A stretch of DNA of 64,000 nt from Chitinophagaceae bacterium (GTDB lineage: Bacteria; Bacteroidota; Bacteroidia; Chitinophagales; Chitinophagaceae): the NCBI GenBank assembly GCA_016720565.1, contig JADKKJ010000012.1, forward strand, positions 496,001-560,000, in the 5' to 3' direction. The notes under the pieces are model-generated. The model did no database searches. It had not been told where the DNA came from and saw nothing but the letters and a program-made list of their open reading frames with translations. This document shows positions 27,203 to 35,622 of this stretch, in pieces. Positions within the stretch are counted from its first letter, which is position 1, and every line of letters starts with the position of its first letter. The position numbers were made by a program, and so were the translations under genes.

Positions 27203-28846
27203 AGCAGGCTATTTTAAAAATAAATGAAAAGGATAATGTGCTGGTTGCACTCGCCTCCCTGTCGAAAGGCGCGGTGATCAACTATAATGGTATTGAATAT
27301 ACCCTGCTGGAAGATTGTCCTGCCAAGCATAAATTCTTTTTACAGGATATGCAACCCGGTGAAGAAGTGATCATGTATGGTTTGATGGTTGGAAGGATAC
27401 AGGTAGCTGTAAAAAAAGGCCAGCGGATGTCAACGGAGAATACCAAACACGCCGCCGAGCCATTTGCATGGAAGGGATGCGGATTATAAATGGACAGTCC
27501 CCGATGTCAGCCAGTTCGCCGGAAGAAATTTCAACGGTTATCACCGCAAAGATGGTCAGGTAGGCACTGCCAATTACTGGCTGTTTATACCAACTGTATT
27601 CTGCGAGAACAGGAACCTGGATGTGATAAGGGAAGCCCTGCATAATGAGCTTGGTTATGCCGTAACCGATAAATACAAACAATATACCCGCTCACTGGTA
27701 GAGGCTTACTCGCAGGGAGCAGATCTAACCCAAAAAAATATTGAGTCGCTGCACCAGGTATCCGCCAACAACAAAAGGATCTTCAAAAATGTGGATGGAA
27801 TAAAATTCCTGAATCATGAAGGTGGTTGCGGTGGCACCCGCCAGGATGCGGCCATACTTGGAAAATTACTGGCCGCCTATGCCAACCATCCAAATGTGGG
27901 TGGAGTAACCATATTAAGTTTGGGTTGCCAGAATTTGCAAACCAAAGACCTGCTGGAAGAAATAGAAAAACATCAGGGCGGTTTTGATAAGCCATTATTT
28001 GTTTTTGAGCAACAGGGTTCCCGAAGTGAGGAACAGCTGATCGGGGAAGCGATAAGAAGAACATTTGAAGGACTGGTGGAACTGAATAAACAGGAAAGAA
28101 AACCTGCCGGCCTTGATAAACTCTGTATTGGCGTGAAATGCGGAGGCAGTGATGGATTCAGCGGTATCTCGGCGAATCCTGCCGTAGGCTATTGCGCTGA
28201 TCTGGTAGTAGCCCTTGGAGGAAAAGTGTTGCTGGCTGAATTTCCCGAGCTCTGTGGCGCAGAACAGAACCTGATCGATAGAATGAGCAATAAGGACCTG
28301 GCTGAAAAATTCAGTCATCTGATGAGAAGCTATAACGACCAGGCCATGAAAGTGGGTTCTGGTTTTCATATGAACCCTTCTCCCGGAAATATCAGGGATG
28401 GTTTGATCACTGATGCCATAAAAAGTTTAGGTGCTGCAAGGAAAGGTGGAATGTCGCCAGTAGTGGATGTGTTGGATTATACTGAACCTGCAACAAAACC
28501 CGGCCTTAGCCTGGTATGCACACCTGGAAATGATGTGGAAGCAACAACAGGTAAGGCAGCCAGTGGCGCCACCCTTATTCTGTTTACTACCGGTTTAGGT
28601 ACACCTACCGGAAACCCTGTTTGCCCAACTATCAAGATCTCTACAAATAGCGCCCTGACCAAAAGAATGGGTGATATCATAGATATAGATACCGGCCCCG
28701 TGATCGAAGGAGAAAAGACCATTGAAGAAATGGGAAGGGATATCCTGGAATATTGCATCAAAGCAGCCAGCGGTGAAGTGATACCAAAGGCGGTGCAGTT
28801 GAACCAGGATGATTTTATTCCATGGAAACGCGGAGTTTCCCTCTGA
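27199..28846 (+). CDS. uxaA: Altronate dehydratase, interrupted by a one-base frameshift
   Basis: Two overlapping frames together make one UxaA. Frame 1 (27199-27489) encodes the N-terminal SAF domain up to HAAEPFAWK. Frame 2 continues with DADYKWTVPDVSQF, then GYHRKDGQVGTANYWL, GGCGGTRQDAAILG, GVKCGGSDGFSG and CPTIKISTNSAL. Removing one G from GGG at 27474-27476 restores a 548-residue protein of normal length. The enzyme is an Fe-dependent dehydratase converting D-altronate to 2-keto-3-deoxygluconate. Split two-gene dehydratases exist in the wider family, but the downstream frame has only a TTG start and the junction falls inside the conserved linker. A sequencing error or recent mutation is therefore likelier. 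Confidence 0.85.
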
Positions 28847-28874
28847 TAGCGAATTAATTTTTAATAGGAAAAAA

Positions 28875-30314
28875 ATGAAAAAATTTCTTGACGAGAATTT
28901 CCTGCTGAGAACAAAGACCGCTCAGCTGCTCTATCATGAGTATGCAAAGTCAATGCCCATCATAGATTACCATTGCCATTTATCGCCCCAGCAGATCGCG
29001 GAGGATACGCAATTCGATAACCTGACCCAGGTATGGTTATATGGCGACCATTATAAATGGAGGGCCATGCGCACAAACGGAGTGGATGAAAGTTATTGCA
29101 CCGGCAACCGCAGCGATTGGGAGAAATTTGAAAAATGGGCCCAGACTGTTCCTTATACTTTACGCAATCCGCTTTATCACTGGACACATCTTGAATTGCA
29201 GCGGTATTTTGGGGAGTATGAGATCTTAAATCCAACCTCGGCGGCTCGCATTTATGAAGAGTGTACCGCTAAACTTCAAACTCCGGATTATACAGTAAAG
29301 AATCTCCTGCGCAAAATGGATGTGAGGCTGGTTTGCACCACGGATGACCCGGTAGATTCACTGGAGCATCATAAAAAATTAAAAGAAGATGGTTTTGAGA
29401 TCCCTATTCTCCCGGCCTTCCGACCGGATAATGCCATGAACGTAAGCAGTCCGGAAAAATTCCAGGCCTATTCCAGGAAGCTGGAAGAAGTAACCGGCAT
29501 TGCCATTTCTTCTTTTGATGATTTCCTGTACGCATTACAGAACCGTCATGATTTCTTTGCTTCCATGGGTTGTTCCGTTTCCGATCATGGATTGGAAGAG
29601 ATCTATGCGGAAGATTTCACCGGATCCGAGATCGATAGCATATTCAATAAAGTGCATGGCGGCAAATCACTGAACGAAGATGAACAGCGAAAATTCCGGG
29701 CAGCCATGCTGATCCATTTCGCGGAATGGGATTGGGAAAAAGGCTGGGTACAGCAGTTTCACCTGGGTGCTTTAAGAAATAATAATTCCAGGATGATGCA
29801 AACCCTGGGACCTGATACTGGCTGGGATTCCATTGGCGATTTTTCACAGGGAAAGGCACTGGCCAAATTCCTGAATAAACTGGATAGCAATAATAAACTG
29901 GCAAAGACCGTAGTTTATAACCTGAATCCGGCCGACAATGAATTAATGGCCACGATGGTGGGCAATTTCAATGATGGCTCTGTGGCCGGTAAGGTACAAT
30001 GGGGATCAGCCTGGTGGTTCCTTGACCAGAAAGACGGAATGACCAAACAGATCAATGCTCTTAGCAATATGGGTTTGCTGAGCCGGTTCATTGGCATGCT
30101 CACCGATTCAAGAAGTTTCCTTTCCTATCCACGACATGAGTATTTTCGCCGCATACTCTGCGACCTTTTTGGAGAAGAGATCGAAAATGGAGAATTGCCA
30201 AATGATATTGAATGGGTGGGAAAACTGATAAAGGATATTTGTTTCAATAATAACCAGCAATATTTCGGATGGCAATTGCAGGGGAATACTGCTAAGGCAG
30301 GAATAACAGTATAA
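28875..30314 (+). CDS. uxaC: Glucuronate/galacturonate isomerase
   Basis: A 479-residue protein starting at MKKFLDENFLLRTKTAQ (28875), preceded by an A/G-rich stretch; a longer frame from 28809 overlaps uxaA and is less likely. Typical UxaC features: IIDYHCHLSPQQIAEDTQF (metal-ligand His pair), LYGDHYKWRAMR, VRLVCTTDDPVDSLEHH, GWVQQFHLGALRNNN, and LTDSRSFLSYPRHEYFRRILC. It isomerises D-galacturonate to D-tagaturonate and D-glucuronate to D-fructuronate, the entry step of this pathway. Cytoplasmic. Confidence 0.94.
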   Translation: MKKFLDENFLLRTKTAQLLYHEYAKSMPIIDYHCHLSPQQIAEDTQFDNLTQVWLYGDHYKWRAMRTNGVDESYCTGNRSDWEKFEKWAQTVPYTLRNPLYHWTHLELQRYFGEYEILNPTSAARIYEECTAKLQTPDYTVKNLLRKMDVRLVCTTDDPVDSLEHHKKLKEDGFEIPILPAFRPDNAMNVSSPEKFQAYSRKLEEVTGIAISSFDDFLYALQNRHDFFASMGCSVSDHGLEEIYAEDFTGSEIDSIFNKVHGGKSLNEDEQRKFRAAMLIHFAEWDWEKGWVQQFHLGALRNNNSRMMQTLGPDTGWDSIGDFSQGKALAKFLNKLDSNNKLAKTVVYNLNPADNELMATMVGNFNDGSVAGKVQWGSAWWFLDQKDGMTKQINALSNMGLLSRFIGMLTDSRSFLSYPRHEYFRRILCDLFGEEIENGELPNDIEWVGKLIKDICFNNNQQYFGWQLQGNTAKAGITV

Positions 30315-30323
30315 AAATTAAAC

Positions 30324-31094
30324 GTGGGCATACTACAACAATTCGATCTCAGCGGCAAGACCGCTTTAGTCACCGGTTGCAATAAAGGCATTGGCAGGGG
30401 CATGGCCCTTGGACTGGCAGAAGCGGGCGCTAATATCATTGGTGTATCTGCTACGCTTGAACTAAGTGGCAGCACCATTGAAAAAGAGGTAAAGGCATTG
30501 GGAAGGGATTTCAGGGCCTACCAGGCCGATCTGTCTGACAGAAAAAGTATCTATGCTTTCCTTGAAAAATTACAAAATGAAAATTCACGTATAGATATCC
30601 TGGTGAATAATGCAGGAACCATTATGCGTGCGCCCGCAGCGGAACATCCGGATGAATACTGGGACCGGGTCATTGATATCAACCTGAATGCCCAGTTCAT
30701 CATTGCCCGCGAGATCGGGAAACATATGATCGAAAATGGAAAAGGAAAGATCATCTTTACCTGTTCCCTGCTCAGTTTCCAGGGTGGTATACTGGTGCCT
30801 GGCTATGCGGCCAGTAAGGGAGCAATTGCCAGTCTTATAAAGGCTTTGGCAAACGAATGGGCCGGTAAGGGTATAAATGTGAATGGTATCGCTCCTGGCT
30901 ATATTGCCACAGATAATACCGAAGCATTGCGCAATGATCCTGAAAGAAGCAAATCAATTCTTAGCAGGATACCGGCCAACCGCTGGGGCGATCCGGAAGA
31001 TTTTAAAGGAGCCGTGGTTTACCTGGCCTCTGAGGCATCAAATTATGTGCAGGGAGAGATATTGACAGTGGATGGAGGGTGGATGGGGAGGTAG
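30324..31094 (+). CDS. kduD: 2-deoxy-D-gluconate 3-dehydrogenase (SDR family)
   Basis: A 256-residue classical short-chain dehydrogenase starting at a GTG codon. TGCNKGIGRGMAL near residue 18 binds the cofactor, DILVNNAGTI is the NNAG motif, and CSLLSFQG with GYAASKGA gives the catalytic Ser and Tyr-x-x-x-Lys. The end VQGEILTVDGGWMGR is typical of KduD. It reduces 2,5-diketo-3-deoxygluconate to 2-keto-3-deoxygluconate, after KduI. The gene pair order kduD-kduI supports the call. Confidence 0.92.
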   Translation: MGILQQFDLSGKTALVTGCNKGIGRGMALGLAEAGANIIGVSATLELSGSTIEKEVKALGRDFRAYQADLSDRKSIYAFLEKLQNENSRIDILVNNAGTIMRAPAAEHPDEYWDRVIDINLNAQFIIAREIGKHMIENGKGKIIFTCSLLSFQGGILVPGYAASKGAIASLIKALANEWAGKGINVNGIAPGYIATDNTEALRNDPERSKSILSRIPANRWGDPEDFKGAVVYLASEASNYVQGEILTVDGGWMGR

Positions 31095-31115
31095 TTAGCA
31101 GTTATGAGTTAGGAG

Positions 31116-31135
31116 CCTGCCTGCCGGCAGGCAGG
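31116..31135. repeat. 20-bp perfect palindrome in the kduD-kduI spacer
   Basis: CCTGCCTGC-CG-GCAGGCAGG reads identically on both strands. It lies 21 bp after kduD, flanked by TTAGCAGTTATGAGTTAGGA on the left and TTACGAGTTAAAAC on the right. The flanks resemble low-complexity intergenic repeats. No T-tract follows, so it does not look like a terminator. Confidence 0.75.
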
Positions 31136-31156
31136 TTACGAGTTAAAACAACAAAA

Positions 31157-31987
31157 ATGGATATTAGATTTCAGAACAGTCCCAAAGAGACCAGCCAGAT
31201 GAATACCGCACAACTGCGAGAGAATTTCCTGGTGGAAGCATTGATGCAGGATGACCAGGTAAAACTCGTCTATTCGCATTATGACCGTATGATCGTAGGC
31301 GGTGCTAAGCCAGTAAATAAAACGATCGGCCTTCCTAAAGAGGAAGAGCTGAAATCCGAATACTTTCTCGAGAGAAGGGAATTGGGAATCATCAATGTGG
31401 GCGGTGTGGCCATTGTGACCATCGATGGCAAAGAATATGAAATGAACAAACTGGATTGCCTTTATGCCGGTATGGGAACCGCTGAGGTGAAGTTCAGAAG
31501 CCGCAGTAAAAAAGATCCTGCACTGTTATACTTATTATCTGCCCCTGCTCATCATAAATACCCGGTTAAGCTGATGAAAAAAGAGAAAGCCTCTCCTGTT
31601 CAGTTAGGAGATCTTTCCACTTCCAATAAAAGAACGATCTATAAATACATTCACCAGGATGGCATTAAAAGCTGCCAGCTGGTAATGGGATTGACCATTC
31701 TGGAAGGCGGAAGCGTTTGGAATTCAGTTCCACCACATACGCATACCCGCCGGATGGAAGTATATTTTTATTTTGATGTGCCCGATGGACAAAGGGTATT
31801 TCACATGATGGGTCAGCCGCAGGAGACCCGCCATTTAGTGATCGGTAATCATGAGGCAGCGATCTCTGCCCCCTGGTCCATGCATTTTGGCTGTGGAACC
31901 TCCAGCTATGGATTTATTTGGGGAATGGCCGGCGAAAACCAGGCTTTCACTGATATGGATCCAGCCCCTGTTGCAAGTTTAAAATAA
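31157..31987 (+). CDS. kduI: 5-dehydro-4-deoxy-D-glucuronate isomerase
   Basis: A 276-residue cupin starting at MDIRFQNSPKETSQM (31157); an upstream in-frame extension runs through the palindromic repeat and is not credible. Zn ligands are visible in PPHTHTRRMEVYFYF (two His and a Glu), with a later His near HLVIGNHEA. NVGGVAIVTIDGKEY and YAGMGTAEVKF are KduI signatures. It isomerises 5-keto-4-deoxyuronate, formed spontaneously from unsaturated galacturonate, to 2,5-diketo-3-deoxygluconate. Cytoplasmic. Confidence 0.94.
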   Translation: MDIRFQNSPKETSQMNTAQLRENFLVEALMQDDQVKLVYSHYDRMIVGGAKPVNKTIGLPKEEELKSEYFLERRELGIINVGGVAIVTIDGKEYEMNKLDCLYAGMGTAEVKFRSRSKKDPALLYLLSAPAHHKYPVKLMKKEKASPVQLGDLSTSNKRTIYKYIHQDGIKSCQLVMGLTILEGGSVWNSVPPHTHTRRMEVYFYFDVPDGQRVFHMMGQPQETRHLVIGNHEAAISAPWSMHFGCGTSSYGFIWGMAGENQAFTDMDPAPVASLK

Positions 31988-32018
31988 CCTTCATTCAAAA
32001 ATTGAAAAACAATAAGTC

Positions 32019-33044
32019 ATGTCTAAAAAAGTAGTCACCCTTGGAGAGATCATGCTTCGCTTATCCACTCCGGATTTCAAACGTTTTGTGCAATCAGACA
32101 GTTTCGATGTTACCTATGGTGGCGGAGAAGCCAATGTATCTGCTGCCTTATGCAATTATGGCCTGAACGGAACATTTGTGACCAAGGTGCCTAATAATCC
32201 GATTGGACAATCGGCTATCAACCATCTTCGCCGATATGGGGTGGATACCCAATTCATTGTTAGAGGTGGCGATCGCCTGGGTATTTATTTCCTGGAAACA
32301 GGTGCTTCCATGCGTGCCTCCCAGGTGGTGTATGATCGCGCCGGCGCTTCCATCGCTGATGTAAATATTGATGAATTTGATTTTGATAAAATATTGGATG
32401 GCGCCGTATGGTTTCATACTACCGGCATCACCCCTGCCCTCAGCGATAAAGCCGCCGCCCTTACTGAAGCTGCGCTTAAAGCAGCAAAAGCAAAAGGCAT
32501 TACTACCAGCATCGACCTGAACTACCGCAAAAAATTATGGAGCAAAGAAAAAGCCCGTGAAGTAATGAGCAGGCTTTGCCAGTATGTGGATGTTTGTATA
32601 GGCAACGAAGAGGACGCCGATACAACCCTTGGCTTTAAGGCAAAAGATACGGATGTGACCAAAGGCGAACTGAACCTGGAAGGATTCAAAGATGTATTTC
32701 ACCAGATGAAGGAAAAATTCAATTTTAAATTCATCGCTTCCTCACTGAGGGAAAGCCATAGTGCCAGCGATAATGGCTGGAGTGCATTGGTATATGATGG
32801 CAAGGAATTCTATCATACCAAACAATACCAGGTGCGTATTGTGGACCGCGTGGGAAGCGGAGATAGTTTCGCCAGTGGACTGATCTATGGTTTAGTAACA
32901 GGCATGAGTATGCAGGATGCCGCGGAATTTGGAGTAGCAGCAAGCGCACTCAAACACACTATTCCCGGCGACCTGAACCATGCTACGCTTTCTGAGGTTA
33001 AAGACCTGATGAAAGGCGATGGCTCTGGAAGGGTTCAGCGATAA
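32019..33044 (+). CDS. kdgK: 2-keto-3-deoxygluconate kinase (PfkB family)
   Basis: A 341-residue PfkB-family sugar kinase. VTLGEIMLRLSTPD opens the protein. YGGGEANVSAAL near residue 33 is the substrate-binding Gly-Gly segment. TSIDLNYRKKLW, and the anion hole DRVGSGDSFASGL with the catalytic Asp near residue 288, complete the fold. It phosphorylates 2-keto-3-deoxygluconate to KDPG, where the UxaA and KduD branches meet. Confidence 0.9.
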   Translation: MSKKVVTLGEIMLRLSTPDFKRFVQSDSFDVTYGGGEANVSAALCNYGLNGTFVTKVPNNPIGQSAINHLRRYGVDTQFIVRGGDRLGIYFLETGASMRASQVVYDRAGASIADVNIDEFDFDKILDGAVWFHTTGITPALSDKAAALTEAALKAAKAKGITTSIDLNYRKKLWSKEKAREVMSRLCQYVDVCIGNEEDADTTLGFKAKDTDVTKGELNLEGFKDVFHQMKEKFNFKFIASSLRESHSASDNGWSALVYDGKEFYHTKQYQVRIVDRVGSGDSFASGLIYGLVTGMSMQDAAEFGVAASALKHTIPGDLNHATLSEVKDLMKGDGSGRVQR

Positions 33045-33049
33045 TGACC

Positions 33050-33087
33050 ATTCACTTATTCACTTATTCACCTATTCACTTATTCCC
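33050..33087 (+). repeat. 8-bp tandem repeat abutting the yhcH-like start codon
   Basis: Four full copies of ATTCACTT (the third is ATTCACCT) plus a partial copy ATTCCC fill the whole kdgK-yhcH spacer and end directly at the ATG at 33088. No ribosome-binding sequence other than the repeat is present. Confidence 0.8.
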
Positions 33088-33546
33088 ATGATACTCGACA
33101 CGATCAATAACGCCGGAAAATATGCTTCACTGCATCCGCTTTTCGCCAGGGCATTTGAATACATAGCAGCCACCGATCTGCTGAATGCGCCGGAAGGAAA
33201 AGGGGATATAGCCGAAGGTTTGAAGTATATCATCAGCAACGGAAATGGTAAGACGGCGGAAGCGAGTCTTGCTAAATTTGAATGCCATGATAAAAACATA
33301 GATATCCAACTATGTATTAGCGGCAAAGAGACCATAGGATGGAAGCCAAGGAAAAAATGTATCTCCCCGAATGGAGAATATAATCCTGAAAAAGATGTTC
33401 GGTTTTTCAGCGATGCCCCGGATACCTTCTTTCAATTAACAGACGGGCAATTTGTGATCTTCTATCCTGAAGATGTACATGCCCCCATGATCGGAGAAGG
33501 CCTAATAAAAAAATTAGTCATCAAAGTAAAGATCGATCAACCATGA
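33088..33546 (+). CDS. YhcH/YjgK/YiaL-family (DUF386) protein
   Basis: A 152-residue cupin-like protein from MILDTINNAGKYASLHP (33088). The upstream in-frame extension is encoded by the tandem repeat and is not credible. DIQLCISGKETIGW and FVIFYPEDVHAPMI carry the conserved residues of the YhcH/EbgC family, with His in DVHAP as a probable metal ligand. Members occur in sialic acid and uronate loci and are thought to act on the open or anomeric sugar form. It overlaps kdgA by 4 bp. Confidence 0.85.
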   Translation: MILDTINNAGKYASLHPLFARAFEYIAATDLLNAPEGKGDIAEGLKYIISNGNGKTAEASLAKFECHDKNIDIQLCISGKETIGWKPRKKCISPNGEYNPEKDVRFFSDAPDTFFQLTDGQFVIFYPEDVHAPMIGEGLIKKLVIKVKIDQP

Positions 33547-34205
33547 GCAAAACAAAACAGGTCACTGACCTTATCATAGAGCAGGGCATGCTGCCGCTTT
33601 ATTTCAACCCGGATACCGCTATAAGTCTGGATGTACTACGCGCCATTTACCGTGCCGGTATAAAAGCCGTAGAATATACTAATCGGGGTGAAGCGGCCCT
33701 GGCGAATTTTAAGCAAATGGTTGCGCTGCGCAATGCAGAAATGCCGGGATTGCTGCTTGGTGTTGGAACCATTAAAAATATGGAACAGGCCAATGATTAT
33801 TTATTGGCAGGTGCAGATTTCCTGGTAAGCCCAGGATTTGTTCCCGATGTGGCTGCCCATTGTGTTGGCAATGATATTTTTTATGCACCCGGTTGTATGA
33901 CGCCCAGTGAGATCATTTCCGCGGAAAATGCAGGGATCAAATTCATCAAGCTATTTCCGGGAAATATGCTGGGCACCGAGTTCCTTACTACAATAAAGGA
34001 TATCTTCCCTAAGTTGTTATTCATGCCTACCGGAGGAGTTGATACTACGCACGAGAATATTGAATCATGGTTCAAAGCCGGGGTTTGCGCAGTGGGTATG
34101 GGTTCCAAACTGATCAGCAAAAAGCTGATGGAAGCAAAAGATTATGCTACTATGGAAAGTGAAACAAAAAAAGTACTGGTACTGATCTCGCAAATCAGGA
34201 AATAA
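33543..34205 (+). CDS. kdgA: KDPG/KHG aldolase
   Basis: A 220-residue class I aldolase. The barrel shows AVEYTNRGEAAL (Glu near residue 46), LLGVGTIKNMEQA, GADFLVSPGFVPDVA, APGCMTPSEI and FIKLFPGN with the Schiff-base Lys near residue 140, then MPTGGV. It splits KDPG to pyruvate and glyceraldehyde-3-phosphate, the last step of both uronate branches. The family name eda is also used. Confidence 0.93.
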   Translation: MSKTKQVTDLIIEQGMLPLYFNPDTAISLDVLRAIYRAGIKAVEYTNRGEAALANFKQMVALRNAEMPGLLLGVGTIKNMEQANDYLLAGADFLVSPGFVPDVAAHCVGNDIFYAPGCMTPSEIISAENAGIKFIKLFPGNMLGTEFLTTIKDIFPKLLFMPTGGVDTTHENIESWFKAGVCAVGMGSKLISKKLMEAKDYATMESETKKVLVLISQIRK

Positions 34206-34229
34206 GAGACCGCCATAAAAAAACTAACG

Positions 34230-35528
34230 ATGCAGCAACGAATCGGTAAATACCGCTGGACCATTTGTGGTTTGATATTCTTCGCCACGACAATCAACTA
34301 TATTGACCGAAACGTGATCAGCTTTATGAAGTCCACATTTACCAGGGACCTGGGATGGACAGATGGAGATTATGCTGATGTAGAGATATTCTTTAAGATA
34401 TTTTATGCTATCGGTATGCTTGGCGTAGGAAGATTGATCGACAAACTGGGAACCAGGATCGGATATGGTTTATTCACGCTGCTATGGAGCATAGCGGGTA
34501 TTTGTACCGCGCTGGTGAATACCGTTGCAGGGTTTAAGATCGTACGTTCTGCCCTGGGGATCACGGAATCCGGAAACTTCCCTGCCGCTATAAAATCGGT
34601 GGCGGAATGGTTCCCTAAAAAAGAAAGGGCCCTGGCTACCGGCATATTCAATTCGGGCGCAAATATTGGCGCCATCATTACCCCTCTTACCATTCCCTGG
34701 ATCATTGAGAATTATGAATGGCAAATGGCCTTTATCATTACCGGGGTATTAGGATTTGTATGGGTGATCTTATGGTTCCTGTTTTACCAGATACCTTCAA
34801 AGCATAAAAAAGTTTCTAAGGAAGAACTGGCCTATATTCAAAGTGATATGGATGAACAATCGGCTGAGCAGGACCAGGGACCAAGATTATCCTGGTGGAA
34901 ATTGCTGAGCTATCGCCAGACCTGGGCCTTTGCCATTGGAAAATTCCTCACCGATCCTATCTGGTGGTTCTATCTTTTCTGGTTACCCGATTTTTTTGAG
35001 AGCACCTATAAAATAAAACTATCCGGCGCCAGCTGGCCGGTGGCTGCTGTTTATGTTATTTCCACGGTGGGAAGTATTGGAGGTGGATGGCTCCCACTTT
35101 ATCTTATTAAAAAGGGATGGCCTGTGTTTAAGGCAAGAAAAATGTCTATGTTATTATATGCCTTCTGTGTTACGCCCATCATTTTTGCGCTTATACTTGG
35201 AAAAGTGAATATGTGGCTGGCTGTGGGTGTGATCGGGTTGGCGGCTGCAGCCCACCAGGCATGGAGTGCCAATATATTTACCACCGTTAGTGATATGTTC
35301 CCAAAACGTTCTACAGCATCCGTTACCGGCATTGGTGGCATGTTTGGCGGATTGGGAGGCATTTTCCTTTCCCTGTTTGTACAGAAGCAAATGTTTGTGC
35401 ATTACAGAGCGATCAATCAGATAGAAACCGCTTACTATATCATGTTCGCTGTTTGCGCCAGCGCCTATATTTTTGGATGGCTGATCATGCATTTCCTGGT
35501 TCCCAAAATGAAAAGGATAGAATTCTAG
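34230..35528 (+). CDS. exuT: MFS hexuronate transporter (ExuT-like)
   Basis: A 432-residue inner-membrane protein with about 12 hydrophobic helices. The N-terminal TTINYIDRNVISFM and the loop GVGRLIDKLGTRIGYGLF are typical of the anion:cation symporter branch of MFS. SALGITESGNFPAAIKSVAEWFPKKERALATGIFNSG is the hexuronate-transporter signature region. It would carry galacturonate, or unsaturated monouronate, by proton symport from the periplasm. It is last in the operon and followed by a bidirectional terminator. Confidence 0.88.
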   Translation: MQQRIGKYRWTICGLIFFATTINYIDRNVISFMKSTFTRDLGWTDGDYADVEIFFKIFYAIGMLGVGRLIDKLGTRIGYGLFTLLWSIAGICTALVNTVAGFKIVRSALGITESGNFPAAIKSVAEWFPKKERALATGIFNSGANIGAIITPLTIPWIIENYEWQMAFIITGVLGFVWVILWFLFYQIPSKHKKVSKEELAYIQSDMDEQSAEQDQGPRLSWWKLLSYRQTWAFAIGKFLTDPIWWFYLFWLPDFFESTYKIKLSGASWPVAAVYVISTVGSIGGGWLPLYLIKKGWPVFKARKMSMLLYAFCVTPIIFALILGKVNMWLAVGVIGLAAAAHQAWSANIFTTVSDMFPKRSTASVTGIGGMFGGLGGIFLSLFVQKQMFVHYRAINQIETAYYIMFAVCASAYIFGWLIMHFLVPKMKRIEF

Positions 35529-35574
35529 GCTGTGAAGCATTCGGCAGGATGAATCCCTGTATAAAAAATTACAT

Positions 35575-35604
35575 AAAAAAGGTCGCCTTGCGGGCGACCT
35601 TTTT
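35575..35604. terminator. Bidirectional intrinsic terminator between exuT and citrate synthase
   Basis: GGTCGCC and GGCGACC arms enclose TTGCG, with an A-run before and a T-run after. It can end both the pectin operon and the convergent citrate synthase transcript. Confidence 0.88.
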
Positions 35605-35622
35605 AGCAGGAAAATAGTTTCA

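Noticed and set aside
31079..31156. In-frame upstream extension of kduI
   Set aside because: It translates the palindromic repeat and kduD end; the normal KduI N-terminus starts at 31157.
33050..33087. Possible CRISPR-like array
   Set aside because: The units are 8 bp and contiguous with no spacers, and no cas genes are present.
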